Shown one piece after another: positions 8,595 to 17,318 of a stretch of 64,000 nt of DNA. The notes under the pieces were generated by a model, which did not search any database, was not told the origin of the DNA, and saw nothing but the letters and a program-made list of their open reading frames with translations. The stretch lies in contig NZ_JAGEVG010000013.1 in NCBI RefSeq assembly GCF_017581925.1, forward strand, positions 97,433 through 161,432, written 5' to 3'. Each line of letters starts with the position of its first letter. Position 1 is the stretch's first letter. The translations under genes and the position numbers were made by a program. The DNA comes from Gelidibacter pelagius (GTDB taxonomy: Bacteria > Bacteroidota > Bacteroidia > Flavobacteriales > Flavobacteriaceae).

Positions 8595-10022
8595 TTAATT
8601 ACCCGCTTCCCATTCGGTATGAAAAGTGCCTTCTTTTCCTATGAGTTCATAGGTGTGCGATCCGAAATAATCACGTTGTGCCTGAATGAGATTCGCAGGC
8701 ATCTCTTCACTTCTGAAATTATCAAAATAGCCTAAAGCAGCAGCGAATGCTGGTACGGCAATCCCGTTGCGGGCGGCCTCCGAAACGACGGTTCGAATTC
8801 CTGGAATGCTTTCAACGAGATTTTGATGAATGGCATCGTCTATAAACAAATGCTTCAATTTTGAATTCTTTTGATAGGCTGTATAAATATCTTCTAAAAA
8901 CTCTGATCGGATAATACAGCCGCCACGCCATATTTTTGCAATCAAATCGAGATTGAGCTTGTAATCATATTCCTCATTGGCACGGTAGAGGAGATGCATT
9001 CCCTGTGCGTAAGCAGAAACCATGGCAAAATAAAAGGCTTGTTCAAGCTTGATGACGTGGTCATCATTTTTGTTGTCATATTGGAAATCTTCAGAATCCG
9101 GATATATTTTAGAGGCTTTGGTTCGCAAATCCTTGTACTTAGAAAGATCGCGCATCGACACGGCAATATCAATTATGGGGATGGGAAGATTGAGGTCCAT
9201 CGCTGCCTGTGATGTCCATTTACCCGTACCTTTTGACTTCGCCTCATCTTTGATATCATCGAGTAACAGATGGTCTGAACCTTTCTTCTTGAAGGCAAGG
9301 ATATCGCGGGTAATTTCTATGAGGTAAGATTGTAATCGGCCTTCGTTCCATTTTTTAAAGATGCTGTATATGGCCTCAGGCTTCATATGCAAGCCGTTTT
9401 TTAAAACTTCATAGGTTTCAGATATCAACTGCATGATGGCATATTCAATGCCATTGTGCACCATTTTTACAAAATGCCCTGCTGATCGTTCTCCCATATA
9501 GGCAACGGTGGGATCGCCTTTGACCTGCGCAGCAATCTTAGTGAGAATGGGTTTTACAATTTCATAAGCATTTTGATCGCCTCCAGGCATCATACTCGGG
9601 CCTCGACGTGCACCTTCTTCACCGCCCGATACGCCCATTCCGATAAAATGATAGCCTTGTTTCTCCAAATCCTTAAACCGGCGATCAGTGTCTATGAAAT
9701 GTGAATTGCCACCATCGATGATGATGTCTCCTTTTTCAAGAACCTCGAGGAGTTCTTCAATAACACCATCGACAATTTTACCTGCGGGAACGAGCAGCAT
9801 GACAACTTTTGGCGAAGACAGACTATCGATAAAATCGTTCATATCTGTAAAACCTTGAATGGCGTCAGGGTTTAATTTATTGAGTGCTGCTACTTTATCA
9901 GCGCTGATATCGTAACCTGCGCATTTATAACCGTGATCGGCAATGTTTTGTAAAAGATTGGAACCCATGGTGCCAAGTCCAATCATTCCGAATGCGTTTT
10001 TATGTTCTGTGTTCATTATCAT
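8595..10022 (-). CDS. gnd: 6-phosphogluconate dehydrogenase, decarboxylating
   Basis: The 475-residue protein yields ribulose-5-phosphate, CO2 and NADPH. Motifs are GLGTMGSNL (Rossmann loop), DGGNSHFIDTDRRFKDL, GVSGGEEGARRGPSMMPGG and HFVKMVHNGIEYAIMQ with the catalytic Lys. The length is that of the long, dimeric form. The start ATG at 10022 overlaps the upstream HAD stop as ATGA; a second ATG lies 6 bp on, so the exact start is open. It sits upstream of zwf, so the order is gnd, zwf, pgl, pgi. Confidence 0.97.
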   Translation of the reverse strand: MIMNTEHKNAFGMIGLGTMGSNLLQNIADHGYKCAGYDISADKVAALNKLNPDAIQGFTDMNDFIDSLSSPKVVMLLVPAGKIVDGVIEELLEVLEKGDIIIDGGNSHFIDTDRRFKDLEKQGYHFIGMGVSGGEEGARRGPSMMPGGDQNAYEIVKPILTKIAAQVKGDPTVAYMGERSAGHFVKMVHNGIEYAIMQLISETYEVLKNGLHMKPEAIYSIFKKWNEGRLQSYLIEITRDILAFKKKGSDHLLLDDIKDEAKSKGTGKWTSQAAMDLNLPIPIIDIAVSMRDLSKYKDLRTKASKIYPDSEDFQYDNKNDDHVIKLEQAFYFAMVSAYAQGMHLLYRANEEYDYKLNLDLIAKIWRGGCIIRSEFLEDIYTAYQKNSKLKHLFIDDAIHQNLVESIPGIRTVVSEAARNGIAVPAFAAALGYFDNFRSEEMPANLIQAQRDYFGSHTYELIGKEGTFHTEWEAGN

Positions 10023-10672
10023 GTTTTTAAATTTTCAAGAATCTGTTTTGTGTTTTCAAAATCCTCATGAAGAATAGCATGGATGCCTTGTTTTTTAGCC
10101 GCATCGACCAACATGGGCCGATCATCAAAGTAAAGACATTCCTTTGGATTTAACCGTGTGATTTCCAAAGCTGTTTGATAAATACGAGGATCTGGTTTTC
10201 GAAATCCAAGATAGCAGGATGAAAAAAAGCCATTAAAGACGTCGTGAAGCTTGAATTTTTCTATACGATAATCATTGAGCTCCATACTCTCGTTATTTAG
10301 TGCGAAAATGGGCAATGACGTTTGTTTTTTCCATGATTTCACCCAAGATAACATTTCTGGAAGTTCTACGGATTGTTCGTACATGAATTGTTTGAAATCA
10401 TCCTTCGTGAAATCGTGCGATTGGTTAAAGAGTACCGTATCGAGATATTCATCTAAAGAGATGCTCCCAATCTCAAACACATTGTAAATGAAATGGTGCA
10501 AGATGTCCATCTCCTCATAATCAAATCCAAAGACTTTTGCCGCTTTTTGACGCGATTCATGTCCCCAACCATTGGTAAGCAATACGCCACCGATATCCAT
10601 AAAAACCACTCTTATTTTCGAGCCCTCAAAATCGACCATTGCTTTAGCTTTTTTTTCGGTTTTGATCGGCAA
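10019..10672 (-). CDS. HAD-IA family hydrolase (YihX-like)
   Basis: This HAD phosphatase of up to 217 residues has VFMDIGGVLLTNGWG as motif I (first Asp present; the second is replaced by Gly, as in the GGV subgroup), ALNNES as motif II and GFRKPDPRIYQTAL and YFDDRPMLVDAA as motifs III and IV. The longest frame overlaps tal by 29 bp. An internal ATG at 10639, 4 bp after the tal stop, would remove 11 Lys-rich residues and is an equally good start. E. coli YihX acts on glucose-1-phosphate; a sugar-phosphate substrate fits the neighbours but is inferred. Confidence 0.82.
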   Translation of the reverse strand: MPIKTEKKAKAMVDFEGSKIRVVFMDIGGVLLTNGWGHESRQKAAKVFGFDYEEMDILHHFIYNVFEIGSISLDEYLDTVLFNQSHDFTKDDFKQFMYEQSVELPEMLSWVKSWKKQTSLPIFALNNESMELNDYRIEKFKLHDVFNGFFSSCYLGFRKPDPRIYQTALEITRLNPKECLYFDDRPMLVDAAKKQGIHAILHEDFENTKQILENLKT

Positions 10673-11735
10673 TACTTTTGAGTAATTGTTCGTAGGCCTT
10701 GTTGAATTTTTCTATGCCTTCGTTTTCTAACCTTTGGGTAATCGTATCGATATCAATGCCTAAATTCTTTAAGTCATCCATCGCCTTATTTGCGCTATCG
10801 ATGTCATTGGTTATAGTATCGGCTACCTTGCCATGATCGCGAAAAGCATCTATGGTTTCCATGGGTAGGGTGTTAATGGTATCTTTTCCAATTAATGGCT
10901 CTACATATTTGACGTCACTGAACGAAGGGTCTTTGGCACTGGTACTTGCCCAAAGCACGCGTTGGGTTTGTGCGCCTTTTGCGGCAAGTTTTTTATAACG
11001 ATCGCTCGCAATCATGTCGAGATAGATTTGATAGGCTTTTTTTGCAGAAGCAATAGCGATTTCTCCAACCAGATGATTGGCGTTTTTTTCCTTCAGCATC
11101 GGATCGACCATGACATCAATTCGGCTCAGAAAGAAACTCGCTACAGAAGCGACGTCCTTTATGGAATGTCCTTCATTGAGCCTGTCTTCAAGTCCGCCCA
11201 TAAAAGCTTCGGTGATTTCCCGATAGCGTGGAAGCCCAAAAAGAAGCGTCACATTAATGTTGATTCCTTCCCGCAAACATTCTCGGATGGCAGGCAGACC
11301 TTGTTTTGTCCCCGGAATCTTTATCATGACGTTTTTTCGATTCACCTTTTTCCATAGCTCACGAGCCTGTTCAATGGTGCCGTCGGTATCCAGAGCGAGA
11401 TATGGAGATACTTCTAAACTTACGAAGCCATCTTTTCCTTCCGTTTTATCGAACACGGGTTTAAAAATATCTGCTGCTCTTTGAATATCGGCAATGGCCA
11501 TATCGAAAAAAATGGCAGAATTGTTATCTTCATTTTTTGAGAGCTTGGCAATGTCATCATCATAGTCAGCGCTTCCGCTAATCGCTTTTTCGAAAATGGA
11601 AGGGTTTGAGGTCAATCCGCGCAGGTCATCGTCATCAATTAAATTTTGCAATTTACCAGAATTCATAATCTCGCGATCAAGTAAATCAAGCCAGATGCTC
11701 TGACCGTGTTGTTGTATTTTATTTAAAGGGTTCAT
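10644..11735 (-). CDS. tal: Transaldolase
   Basis: The 363-residue protein moves a dihydroxyacetone unit between sugar phosphates in the non-oxidative branch. It has LRGLTSNPSIFEKAIS at the N-terminus, VSPYLALDTDGTIEQA, and the Schiff-base Lys in NVMIKIPGTKQGLPAI. The length and the SGSADYDDDI section fit the longer transaldolase subfamily, of which some members are fused to Pgi in other bacteria. It is followed by the overlapping HAD gene. Confidence 0.95.
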   Translation of the reverse strand: MNPLNKIQQHGQSIWLDLLDREIMNSGKLQNLIDDDDLRGLTSNPSIFEKAISGSADYDDDIAKLSKNEDNNSAIFFDMAIADIQRAADIFKPVFDKTEGKDGFVSLEVSPYLALDTDGTIEQARELWKKVNRKNVMIKIPGTKQGLPAIRECLREGININVTLLFGLPRYREITEAFMGGLEDRLNEGHSIKDVASVASFFLSRIDVMVDPMLKEKNANHLVGEIAIASAKKAYQIYLDMIASDRYKKLAAKGAQTQRVLWASTSAKDPSFSDVKYVEPLIGKDTINTLPMETIDAFRDHGKVADTITNDIDSANKAMDDLKNLGIDIDTITQRLENEGIEKFNKAYEQLLKSIADQNRKKS

Positions 11736-12069
11736 ATTGTGGAAATATTTATTATTGTTATTATATATTGTTTATCCGTTTTTAGTCATAAGAATGAAAA
11801 ACTTTAAATACAAGCCAATTTTTTGTTTGCCCCACCCTAAAGGGAGCAAAAAATCTCAAATGATTAATTAATTTGAGAATAAGCCACCTTTTAGTCCTGA
11901 TAGCTATCGGGAGGGTCAAGGCCTATTCAGATTTTAAATCAGAAATCTCAATTTTTTAGGATTGATTTCGGATATACTATTTATTGTTTTTAAAGCCAGA
12001 ATAGAGTTGACCATTATTCGTTAATCAACAATCAAACAATCAACAATCATCAATCATCAATCTCAAATC
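11736..12069. repeat. Intergenic 334 bp with imperfect palindrome and simple repeat
   Basis: No gene is seen between rpiB and tal. Around 11896-11911 is CCTGATAGCTATCGGG, an almost perfect palindrome with one mismatch. At about 12023-12065 is a run of degenerate CAATCA/CAATCAA units. Both look like ordinary intergenic repeats. The break may separate a tkt-rpiB unit from the tal-pgi unit. Confidence 0.6.
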
Positions 12070-12537
12070 CTAATCCCTCTCCTCCATTTTCTGAATTTTC
12101 TGCAATCGCCTAACATGTCTTTCTGCGCCGATGAAATTTGCCTTTAAAAATGCCAAAACAAATTCTTCTGCACTGGCATATCCTGTAATCCGACCCCCGA
12201 GGCAAATCAGGTTCATATCATCATCTTCAACACCTTGATGCGCCGAAAAATGCTCTGTGATCAATGCAGCTCTCACGCCCGAAACTTTGTTGGCTGCAAT
12301 ACAGGCACCGACGCCGCTTCCGCAAATGGCGATACCCCGAAAAACTTCTCCAGCAGCTACTGCTTTGGCCAATGGAATGACGAAGTCGGGATAATCGTCG
12401 GTGTTGTCCAATACGTTTGCGCCAAAATCTACGGGCATGAATTGGTTTTCAATGAGAAAGGGTTTTATCTTTTCTTTGAGTTCAAAACCGCCGTGATCGG
12501 CACAGATTCCTATTTTTTTATGGGATTTTTTTTGCAT
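12070..12537 (-). CDS. rpiB: Ribose-5-phosphate isomerase B (RpiB/LacAB family)
   Basis: The 155-residue protein interconverts ribose-5- and ribulose-5-phosphate. The family motifs are ICADHGGFELKEKI at the N-terminus and AICGSGVGACIAANKVSGVR with the active-site Cys. GGRITGYASAEE precedes the C-terminal helix. The length is normal for RpiB. The pentose pathway context argues for RpiB over galactose- or allose-phosphate relatives. Confidence 0.93.
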   Translation of the reverse strand: MQKKSHKKIGICADHGGFELKEKIKPFLIENQFMPVDFGANVLDNTDDYPDFVIPLAKAVAAGEVFRGIAICGSGVGACIAANKVSGVRAALITEHFSAHQGVEDDDMNLICLGGRITGYASAEEFVLAFLKANFIGAERHVRRLQKIQKMEERD

Positions 12538-12691
12538 TGTATTTTGTTTTTCAACTTTTCACTTTTTAACCGCGTAGGACGCTAGGTGTTTGCGCCAAGG
12601 TCGCTATGAAGCGAGTGTGACCTGGAGAAATATACTTTTACGAATTAGGCTGTTGTCCTTTTGAGGTTATATATCAATTTCAGTATTTATT

Positions 12692-14701
12692 TTATTTCTT
12701 ATCAGAAAACAAATCCTTCGCTCTTTTTACGACGTTTTCTACAGAAAAACCATAGTCTTTCATGACTTCATCTCCAGGTGCCGATTCGCCGAATCTGTCG
12801 ATACCGATCACTTCGCCATCGTCGGTGGTATATTTCAGCCATCCCACGGGAGATCCGGCTTCTACTGCCAGTCGTTTTCGAATGTTTTTAGGCAAAACCT
12901 TTTCGCGGTAAGCGGCGCTTTGTTTATCAAATAAACGCCAGCAAGGCATGCTCACCACACGCGCTTGAATGTTGCTTTTTTTCAACTGCTCCTGTGCTTC
13001 TAAGATCAAATGGACTTCGGAACCTGTGGCGATCAAGATCATATCGGGGTCATCATCGGAATCCGAAAGAATATAGGCGCCTTTTTCTAATTCTTTAGCA
13101 TTAGTATATTTGTTCTGGTCAAGGATAGGAATGCCTTGTCGCGTTAAAACAATGGCTACGGGTCCATCGGTGTGATGTATCGCAACACGCCACGCTTGTG
13201 CGGTTTCGTTGGCATCTGCAGGACGGATGACGGTCATGTTTGGCACCGTACGGAGTCCGATCAATTGCTCAACCGGTTGATGAGTGGTACCATCTTCGCC
13301 TAAACCAATACTGTCGTGGGTAAAGACCATAATCGGACGGATGTTCATAATGGCGGCCAGTCGTAATGGAGGTCGCATATAATCGGAGAAAATCAAAAAT
13401 GTCGCCCCGTAGGGGATGAGGTAATTGCTGAGGGCCATGCCGTTGAGTACGGCACCCATGGCATGTTCGCGAATTCCAAAATGGAAGTTGCGTCCGTCAG
13501 GGTGTTTTGCCGAAAAGGATGGGTAAGCATCGAGATTCGTATCGGTAGAAGGTGCTAAATCGGCTGAGCCCCCAATCAATTGCGGCAAAGATTCTGCGAT
13601 GGCATTCAGGGTTTTGCCAGAAGCTTTCCGGGTTGCCATTTTCTTACCCGGTGCAAATGTAGGAAGTTTGGATTCCCATCCGTCGGGTAATTTTCCAGCG
13701 CTGATGGTTTCATATTCCTTGTCAAGATCGGGGTGTCGTTTTTTGTAGTCTTTATAAAGTGTGTTCCAATCTTTCTCGTTTTCTGCGGATTTCTGAGCCG
13801 CTTTGTGGTAAAAGTCCAATACTTCCTCCGGAACAATGAAGTTTTTGTCTGGATCAAATCCGAAGACTTTTTTGACCAAGCGAACTTCCTCTTCGCCCAA
13901 TGGCGAGCCGTGTGCTGCCGCAGTACCGTGTTTATTCGGACTTCCGTAACCGATAATACTGTTCACAATGATCAGTGAGGGACGATTGATTTCATTTTGG
14001 GCGTTTTTTGTCGCTTTAGTAATGGCATCCAAATCGTTGATATCCGTAACTTTTTGAACATGCCAACCATAAGCTTCGAAGCGTTTGGCCACATCTTCGT
14101 CAAATGCGAGGTCGGTGTCACCTTCAATGGTAATATGGTTGCTGTCGTAGAAATAGATCATATTGCCCAATCCGAGGTGTCCGGCAAGGGAAGCAGCTTC
14201 TGACGAAACGCCTTCCATCACATCGCCGTCGCTGCAGATGGCATAGATTTTATAATCGAATATGTTGAAATCGGGCTGATTGTAACGTGCTGCCATATAT
14301 CTTTCTGCAATAGCCATTCCCACGCCATTGGCGAATCCCTGACCCAAAGGTCCGGTGGTGACTTCAATGCCAGGCATCAGGCCATATTCGGGATGGCCAG
14401 CAGTAATGCTATGCAGTTGTCTGAAGTTTTTAAGGTCCTTAAGGGTGACGTTATAGCCGGTTAAGTACAAATAACTGTATTGTAACATACAGGCATGTCC
14501 GCACGAAAGGATAAACCGATCGCGATTTGACCATTCCGGGTTTTTGGGATTATAGTGCATGATTTCCGACCAAAGCACGTGACCTAATGGCGATAGCGCC
14601 ATAGGGGTGCCGGGATGTCCCGAATTTGCTTTCTGAACGGCATCGGCCGATAGTACTCTAACAGTGTCAATACATTTTTGAATGGTATTTTTAGTTTTCA
14701 T
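12692..14701 (-). CDS. tkt: Transketolase
   Basis: The 669-residue thiamine diphosphate enzyme carries the full three-domain layout: SGHPGTPMALSPLGHVLW at the N-terminus, the ThDP/metal motif CSDGDVMEGVSSEAASLAGH, the pyrimidine domain with DSIGLGEDGTTHQPVEQL, and the C-terminal domain with EAGSPVGWLKYT. The length is that of full-size TktA. Downstream, rpiB follows after 154 bp. The gene is preceded by a divergent-repeat copy at 14725-14766. Confidence 0.97.
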   Translation of the reverse strand: MKTKNTIQKCIDTVRVLSADAVQKANSGHPGTPMALSPLGHVLWSEIMHYNPKNPEWSNRDRFILSCGHACMLQYSYLYLTGYNVTLKDLKNFRQLHSITAGHPEYGLMPGIEVTTGPLGQGFANGVGMAIAERYMAARYNQPDFNIFDYKIYAICSDGDVMEGVSSEAASLAGHLGLGNMIYFYDSNHITIEGDTDLAFDEDVAKRFEAYGWHVQKVTDINDLDAITKATKNAQNEINRPSLIIVNSIIGYGSPNKHGTAAAHGSPLGEEEVRLVKKVFGFDPDKNFIVPEEVLDFYHKAAQKSAENEKDWNTLYKDYKKRHPDLDKEYETISAGKLPDGWESKLPTFAPGKKMATRKASGKTLNAIAESLPQLIGGSADLAPSTDTNLDAYPSFSAKHPDGRNFHFGIREHAMGAVLNGMALSNYLIPYGATFLIFSDYMRPPLRLAAIMNIRPIMVFTHDSIGLGEDGTTHQPVEQLIGLRTVPNMTVIRPADANETAQAWRVAIHHTDGPVAIVLTRQGIPILDQNKYTNAKELEKGAYILSDSDDDPDMILIATGSEVHLILEAQEQLKKSNIQARVVSMPCWRLFDKQSAAYREKVLPKNIRKRLAVEAGSPVGWLKYTTDDGEVIGIDRFGESAPGDEVMKDYGFSVENVVKRAKDLFSDKK

Positions 14702-14724
14702 GGACTTTTAATGCATTTATTCTA

Positions 14725-14766
14725 ACCGTTGGGTTTTAATAACCCGCGACGGTTCTTGATTTTTTG
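14725..14766 (+). repeat. Degenerate dispersed repeat, copy A
   Basis: The segment contains GTTGGGTTTTAATAACCCG followed by CGACGGTTCTTGATT. It resembles copies at 19121-19164, 20117-20154, 20213-20235 and 20941-20970, which share the TTGGG..ATA.CCCGAGGTTCTTGATT pattern. It contains a small inverted repeat (GGGTT/AACCC). It lies between tkt and the small gene at 14823-15170. Confidence 0.55.
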
Positions 14767-14822
14767 TGATATGTTCATTGACGGATCAGGAGTTGTGATG
14801 ATAATGATTTAGAATTATTGGC

Positions 14823-15170
14823 TTATGCTCTGTTTTCACTATTTCGTTCATCCAAAGCCTTAATCATGTCGTCGGAAATGGTCTCACTGGAAACTCCATA
14901 GCCATTAATCAAAACGCCTTTTAGATGATGTTTTGATGACGAAATTGCAAATACAATAGCTTCATCGCCAGGATCAGAAGGTCCTTCAAAGCGGTAATGC
15001 TTATCTACGATAAATTCGCCCGGAAATAGTTTTGTCTCCGTACCCTTACAAACAAGATGGGTTGGTTTTAAATTCAGATGTTTGGTATATCCTCTTTCAT
15101 TCAGCAAATTCGTCACTTCTGAAAGTGTCGTCATGCTACCTAAAAGGGAGTTAAATTCTTTAGTGTTCAT
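14823..15170 (-). CDS. Small conserved protein, often mislabelled phosphoribosylpyrophosphate synthetase
   Basis: The start chosen is the ATG at 15170 (MNTKEFNSLLGSMT), giving 115 residues. A longer frame begins at 15329 but its first 53 residues overlap the aldolase 3' end out of frame and look non-coding. The conserved core is YRFEGPSDPGDEAIVFAISS followed by KGVLINGYG. I recognise this as a small Bacteroidota family that databases often name PRPP synthetase, but it is far too short for that enzyme and has no PRPP loop. Function unknown. Its position between aldolase and transketolase suggests co-expression. Confidence 0.72.
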   Translation of the reverse strand: MNTKEFNSLLGSMTTLSEVTNLLNERGYTKHLNLKPTHLVCKGTETKLFPGEFIVDKHYRFEGPSDPGDEAIVFAISSSKHHLKGVLINGYGVSSETISDDMIKALDERNSENRA

Positions 15171-15282
15171 AGTCTGCTGTTTTAAATGATTATCTAAAGT
15201 CCCACAATTGGTTTTCATAGGCTGCAGATTCATGATTTTCTCACTGTTGATTTTTGGATCATCTTTGAATCTAAAATCGTCA

Positions 15283-16302
15283 TCACTCTTCCATAGATGA
15301 TTTATATTCGCCACGTCTTGCTGCGGCACTAAGTTTTGCCCGATGATAAAGTAACTTTTGTGCTATTTCCACATTGGCATCTTTTCCTTTCCAAGCCTCT
15401 AAACAGGGTTGCTGAATGGCTCTTGCAAAAGAAAACGCAACGATCCATGGCAGATGGTCTTTATAGTCTTTATTGATGGCATGCAAATGTTGAGATGCTT
15501 GTTGTGGCGATTGTCCGCCCGATAAAAATGCAATGGCGGGAACGGCCGCAGGAACCGCAGATAGAAAGCATTTCACGGTGGCTGCAGCGACTTCATCGAT
15601 ACTGTTTTTATCACTACATTCTTTTCCAGGAAGTACCATGTTCGGTTTTAGAATAATACCTTGGAGGTCAACACGAAAGTAATACAACGCCTCAAAAAGA
15701 GCTTTCAATGCGTGTTCCGTGACTTCATAACAACGCTGTAAAGAGTGATTGCCATCCATCAATACTTCGGGCTCTACAATAGGAACCAAACCTGCTTCTT
15801 GGCATAAAGCGGCATACCTTGCCAAGGCATGTGCATTGGCATCAATACATGTTTTTGTAGGGATGCCATCCCCAATTGTGATGACGGCACGCCATTTGGC
15901 AAAACGGGCACCCATGTTTCTATAGTCGACCAATCGTTCTCGCAACCCATCTAAACCCTCGGTTATCTTTTCGTTGGGAAAGCCTGCCAAAGCTTTGGCA
16001 CCCATATCTACTTTTATTCCTGGTATAATTCCAGCATTCATCAGTACGGAAGCCATTGGCTCCCCATTTTTTGTTTGCTGTCTGATAGTTTCGTCATACA
16101 AAATGGCACCACCGATACTTTCGTTCAGTCCTGCTGTCGTGGCGATGAGTTCTCTGTATTTACGTCGCATCTCAACGGTTTGTGGAATTCCATTTGCTGA
16201 AAAACGTTTGTCAATAGTGGGCGTGCTTTCATCCATGGCAAGGATGCCTTTCCCGTTGGCAAATAATTGCTCGATCGTGTTTTTTAGAAGTTTCGTATGC
16301 AT
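15283..16302 (-). CDS. Fructose-bisphosphate aldolase, class I
   Basis: The 339-residue protein is a metal-independent (Schiff-base) aldolase, of the animal and plant type. It has GKGILAMDESTPTIDKRF near residue 18, PIVEPEVLMDGNH with the active-site Glu, the Schiff-base Lys in QGIILKPNMVLPG, and IAFLSGGQSPQQASQHL. Class I enzymes of this type are less common in bacteria than class II. It cleaves fructose-1,6-bisphosphate or sedoheptulose-1,7-bisphosphate, so it ties the pentose pathway to triose phosphates. The downstream small gene follows after 112 bp when its shorter start is used. Confidence 0.93.
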   Translation of the reverse strand: MHTKLLKNTIEQLFANGKGILAMDESTPTIDKRFSANGIPQTVEMRRKYRELIATTAGLNESIGGAILYDETIRQQTKNGEPMASVLMNAGIIPGIKVDMGAKALAGFPNEKITEGLDGLRERLVDYRNMGARFAKWRAVITIGDGIPTKTCIDANAHALARYAALCQEAGLVPIVEPEVLMDGNHSLQRCYEVTEHALKALFEALYYFRVDLQGIILKPNMVLPGKECSDKNSIDEVAAATVKCFLSAVPAAVPAIAFLSGGQSPQQASQHLHAINKDYKDHLPWIVAFSFARAIQQPCLEAWKGKDANVEIAQKLLYHRAKLSAAARRGEYKSSMEE

Positions 16303-16451
16303 AATATTGAGTTAGATTTCACCGTATTAAAGATAGAAATCAATTCTCAGGAAAGTTTATACAATCTGATGTATAACTTACATTATTCTCACTTGATGCA
16401 TCTATTCAGGGGAAAGATTTGAGAGTGTTTTGCCAACTAAAGCAGACCTGT

Positions 16452-17102
16452 TTATAAGGCTTTTAACTGCGCAATGGTCTGGATTGGATTTTCGGATTTA
16501 AAAATTGAACTACCTGATACCAGCAAGTCAGCACCCACGGCAATAAGCTTTGGAGCATTGGTTAAGTCCACACCACCGTCTATTCCGATGATTGTTTTGG
16601 CGCCACTTCTCTCAATCAAATTTCGTGCGAGTTCAATTTTTCGATAGGTAGGTTCTATGAGCTTTTGTCCACCAAAACCAGGATTTACTGACATAATAAG
16701 CAGTTGGTCAATCTCCAGAATAATGGCTTCGAGATTGTTGATTGCGGTATGCGGATTGATAGCGACGCCTGCTTGCATTTCTGCTTTTTTAATAGCGAGA
16801 AGCGTGTTGTGTAAATGCGTGCAGGCTTCTAAGTGAACGATTAAAGTATCAGCACCAGCCTCTTTAAACCGACTGATATACCGCTCTGGTTGTATGATCA
16901 TTAAATGGACATCCAACGGTTTTGACGCATACTTTTTTATAGCCTTGAGTACGGGAAAACCAAAGGACATATTGGGAACAAAAACACCATCCATAATATC
17001 AACATGAATGCGGTCTGCATCGCTGTTGTTGAGCATTTCAATGTCTTTTGCCAGATGGGCAAAATCTCCGGATAAAATTGAAGGTGCGATAAGGGTTGAC
17101 AT
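16452..17102 (-). CDS. rpe: Ribulose-phosphate 3-epimerase
   Basis: The start chosen is the ATG at 17102, giving 216 residues that begin MSTLIAPSILSGDFAHL as in the family. The open frame extends 40 codons upstream but that part has no family resemblance. The TIM-barrel landmarks are HVDIMDGVFVPNMSFG, DVHLMI, MSVNPGFGGQKLI and IGIDGGVDLTNAP. It interconverts ribulose-5- and xylulose-5-phosphate. It is the most upstream gene of the minus-strand cluster, divergent from the permease at 17319. Confidence 0.94.
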   Translation of the reverse strand: MSTLIAPSILSGDFAHLAKDIEMLNNSDADRIHVDIMDGVFVPNMSFGFPVLKAIKKYASKPLDVHLMIIQPERYISRFKEAGADTLIVHLEACTHLHNTLLAIKKAEMQAGVAINPHTAINNLEAIILEIDQLLIMSVNPGFGGQKLIEPTYRKIELARNLIERSGAKTIIGIDGGVDLTNAPKLIAVGADLLVSGSSIFKSENPIQTIAQLKAL

Positions 17103-17318
17103 TTGGAATAGTTTTTCACAAGGTAAAAAAAAAGAGCTTACAAGTCGTTGATATTTAGCATAAATCGCCACCAATACGAAGGTGGGAATGCTGTAACTCT
17201 TCTTCAATGCTTTGTAATACAATTTTGATGAAAATGCCGCAACTTTACTCTATGGTTTGATAAAAAAAGAACCCCATTTATTAGCCTAAACAATACCCAA
17301 GCTAAAATCTAATCTCCC

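Noticed and set aside
12023..12065. CRISPR-like short repeats
   Set aside because: Units are CAATCA-type, irregular and 7-10 bp long, with no spacers; this is low-complexity sequence.
14823..15329. Longer start (168 residues) for the small gene next to the aldolase
   Set aside because: The first 53 residues overlap the aldolase 3' coding end and have no family resemblance; the family core begins at the ATG at 15170.
16452..17222. 256-residue version of ribulose-phosphate epimerase
   Set aside because: The 40 extra N-terminal residues do not match the family; the barrel starts at MSTLIAPSILSGDF.
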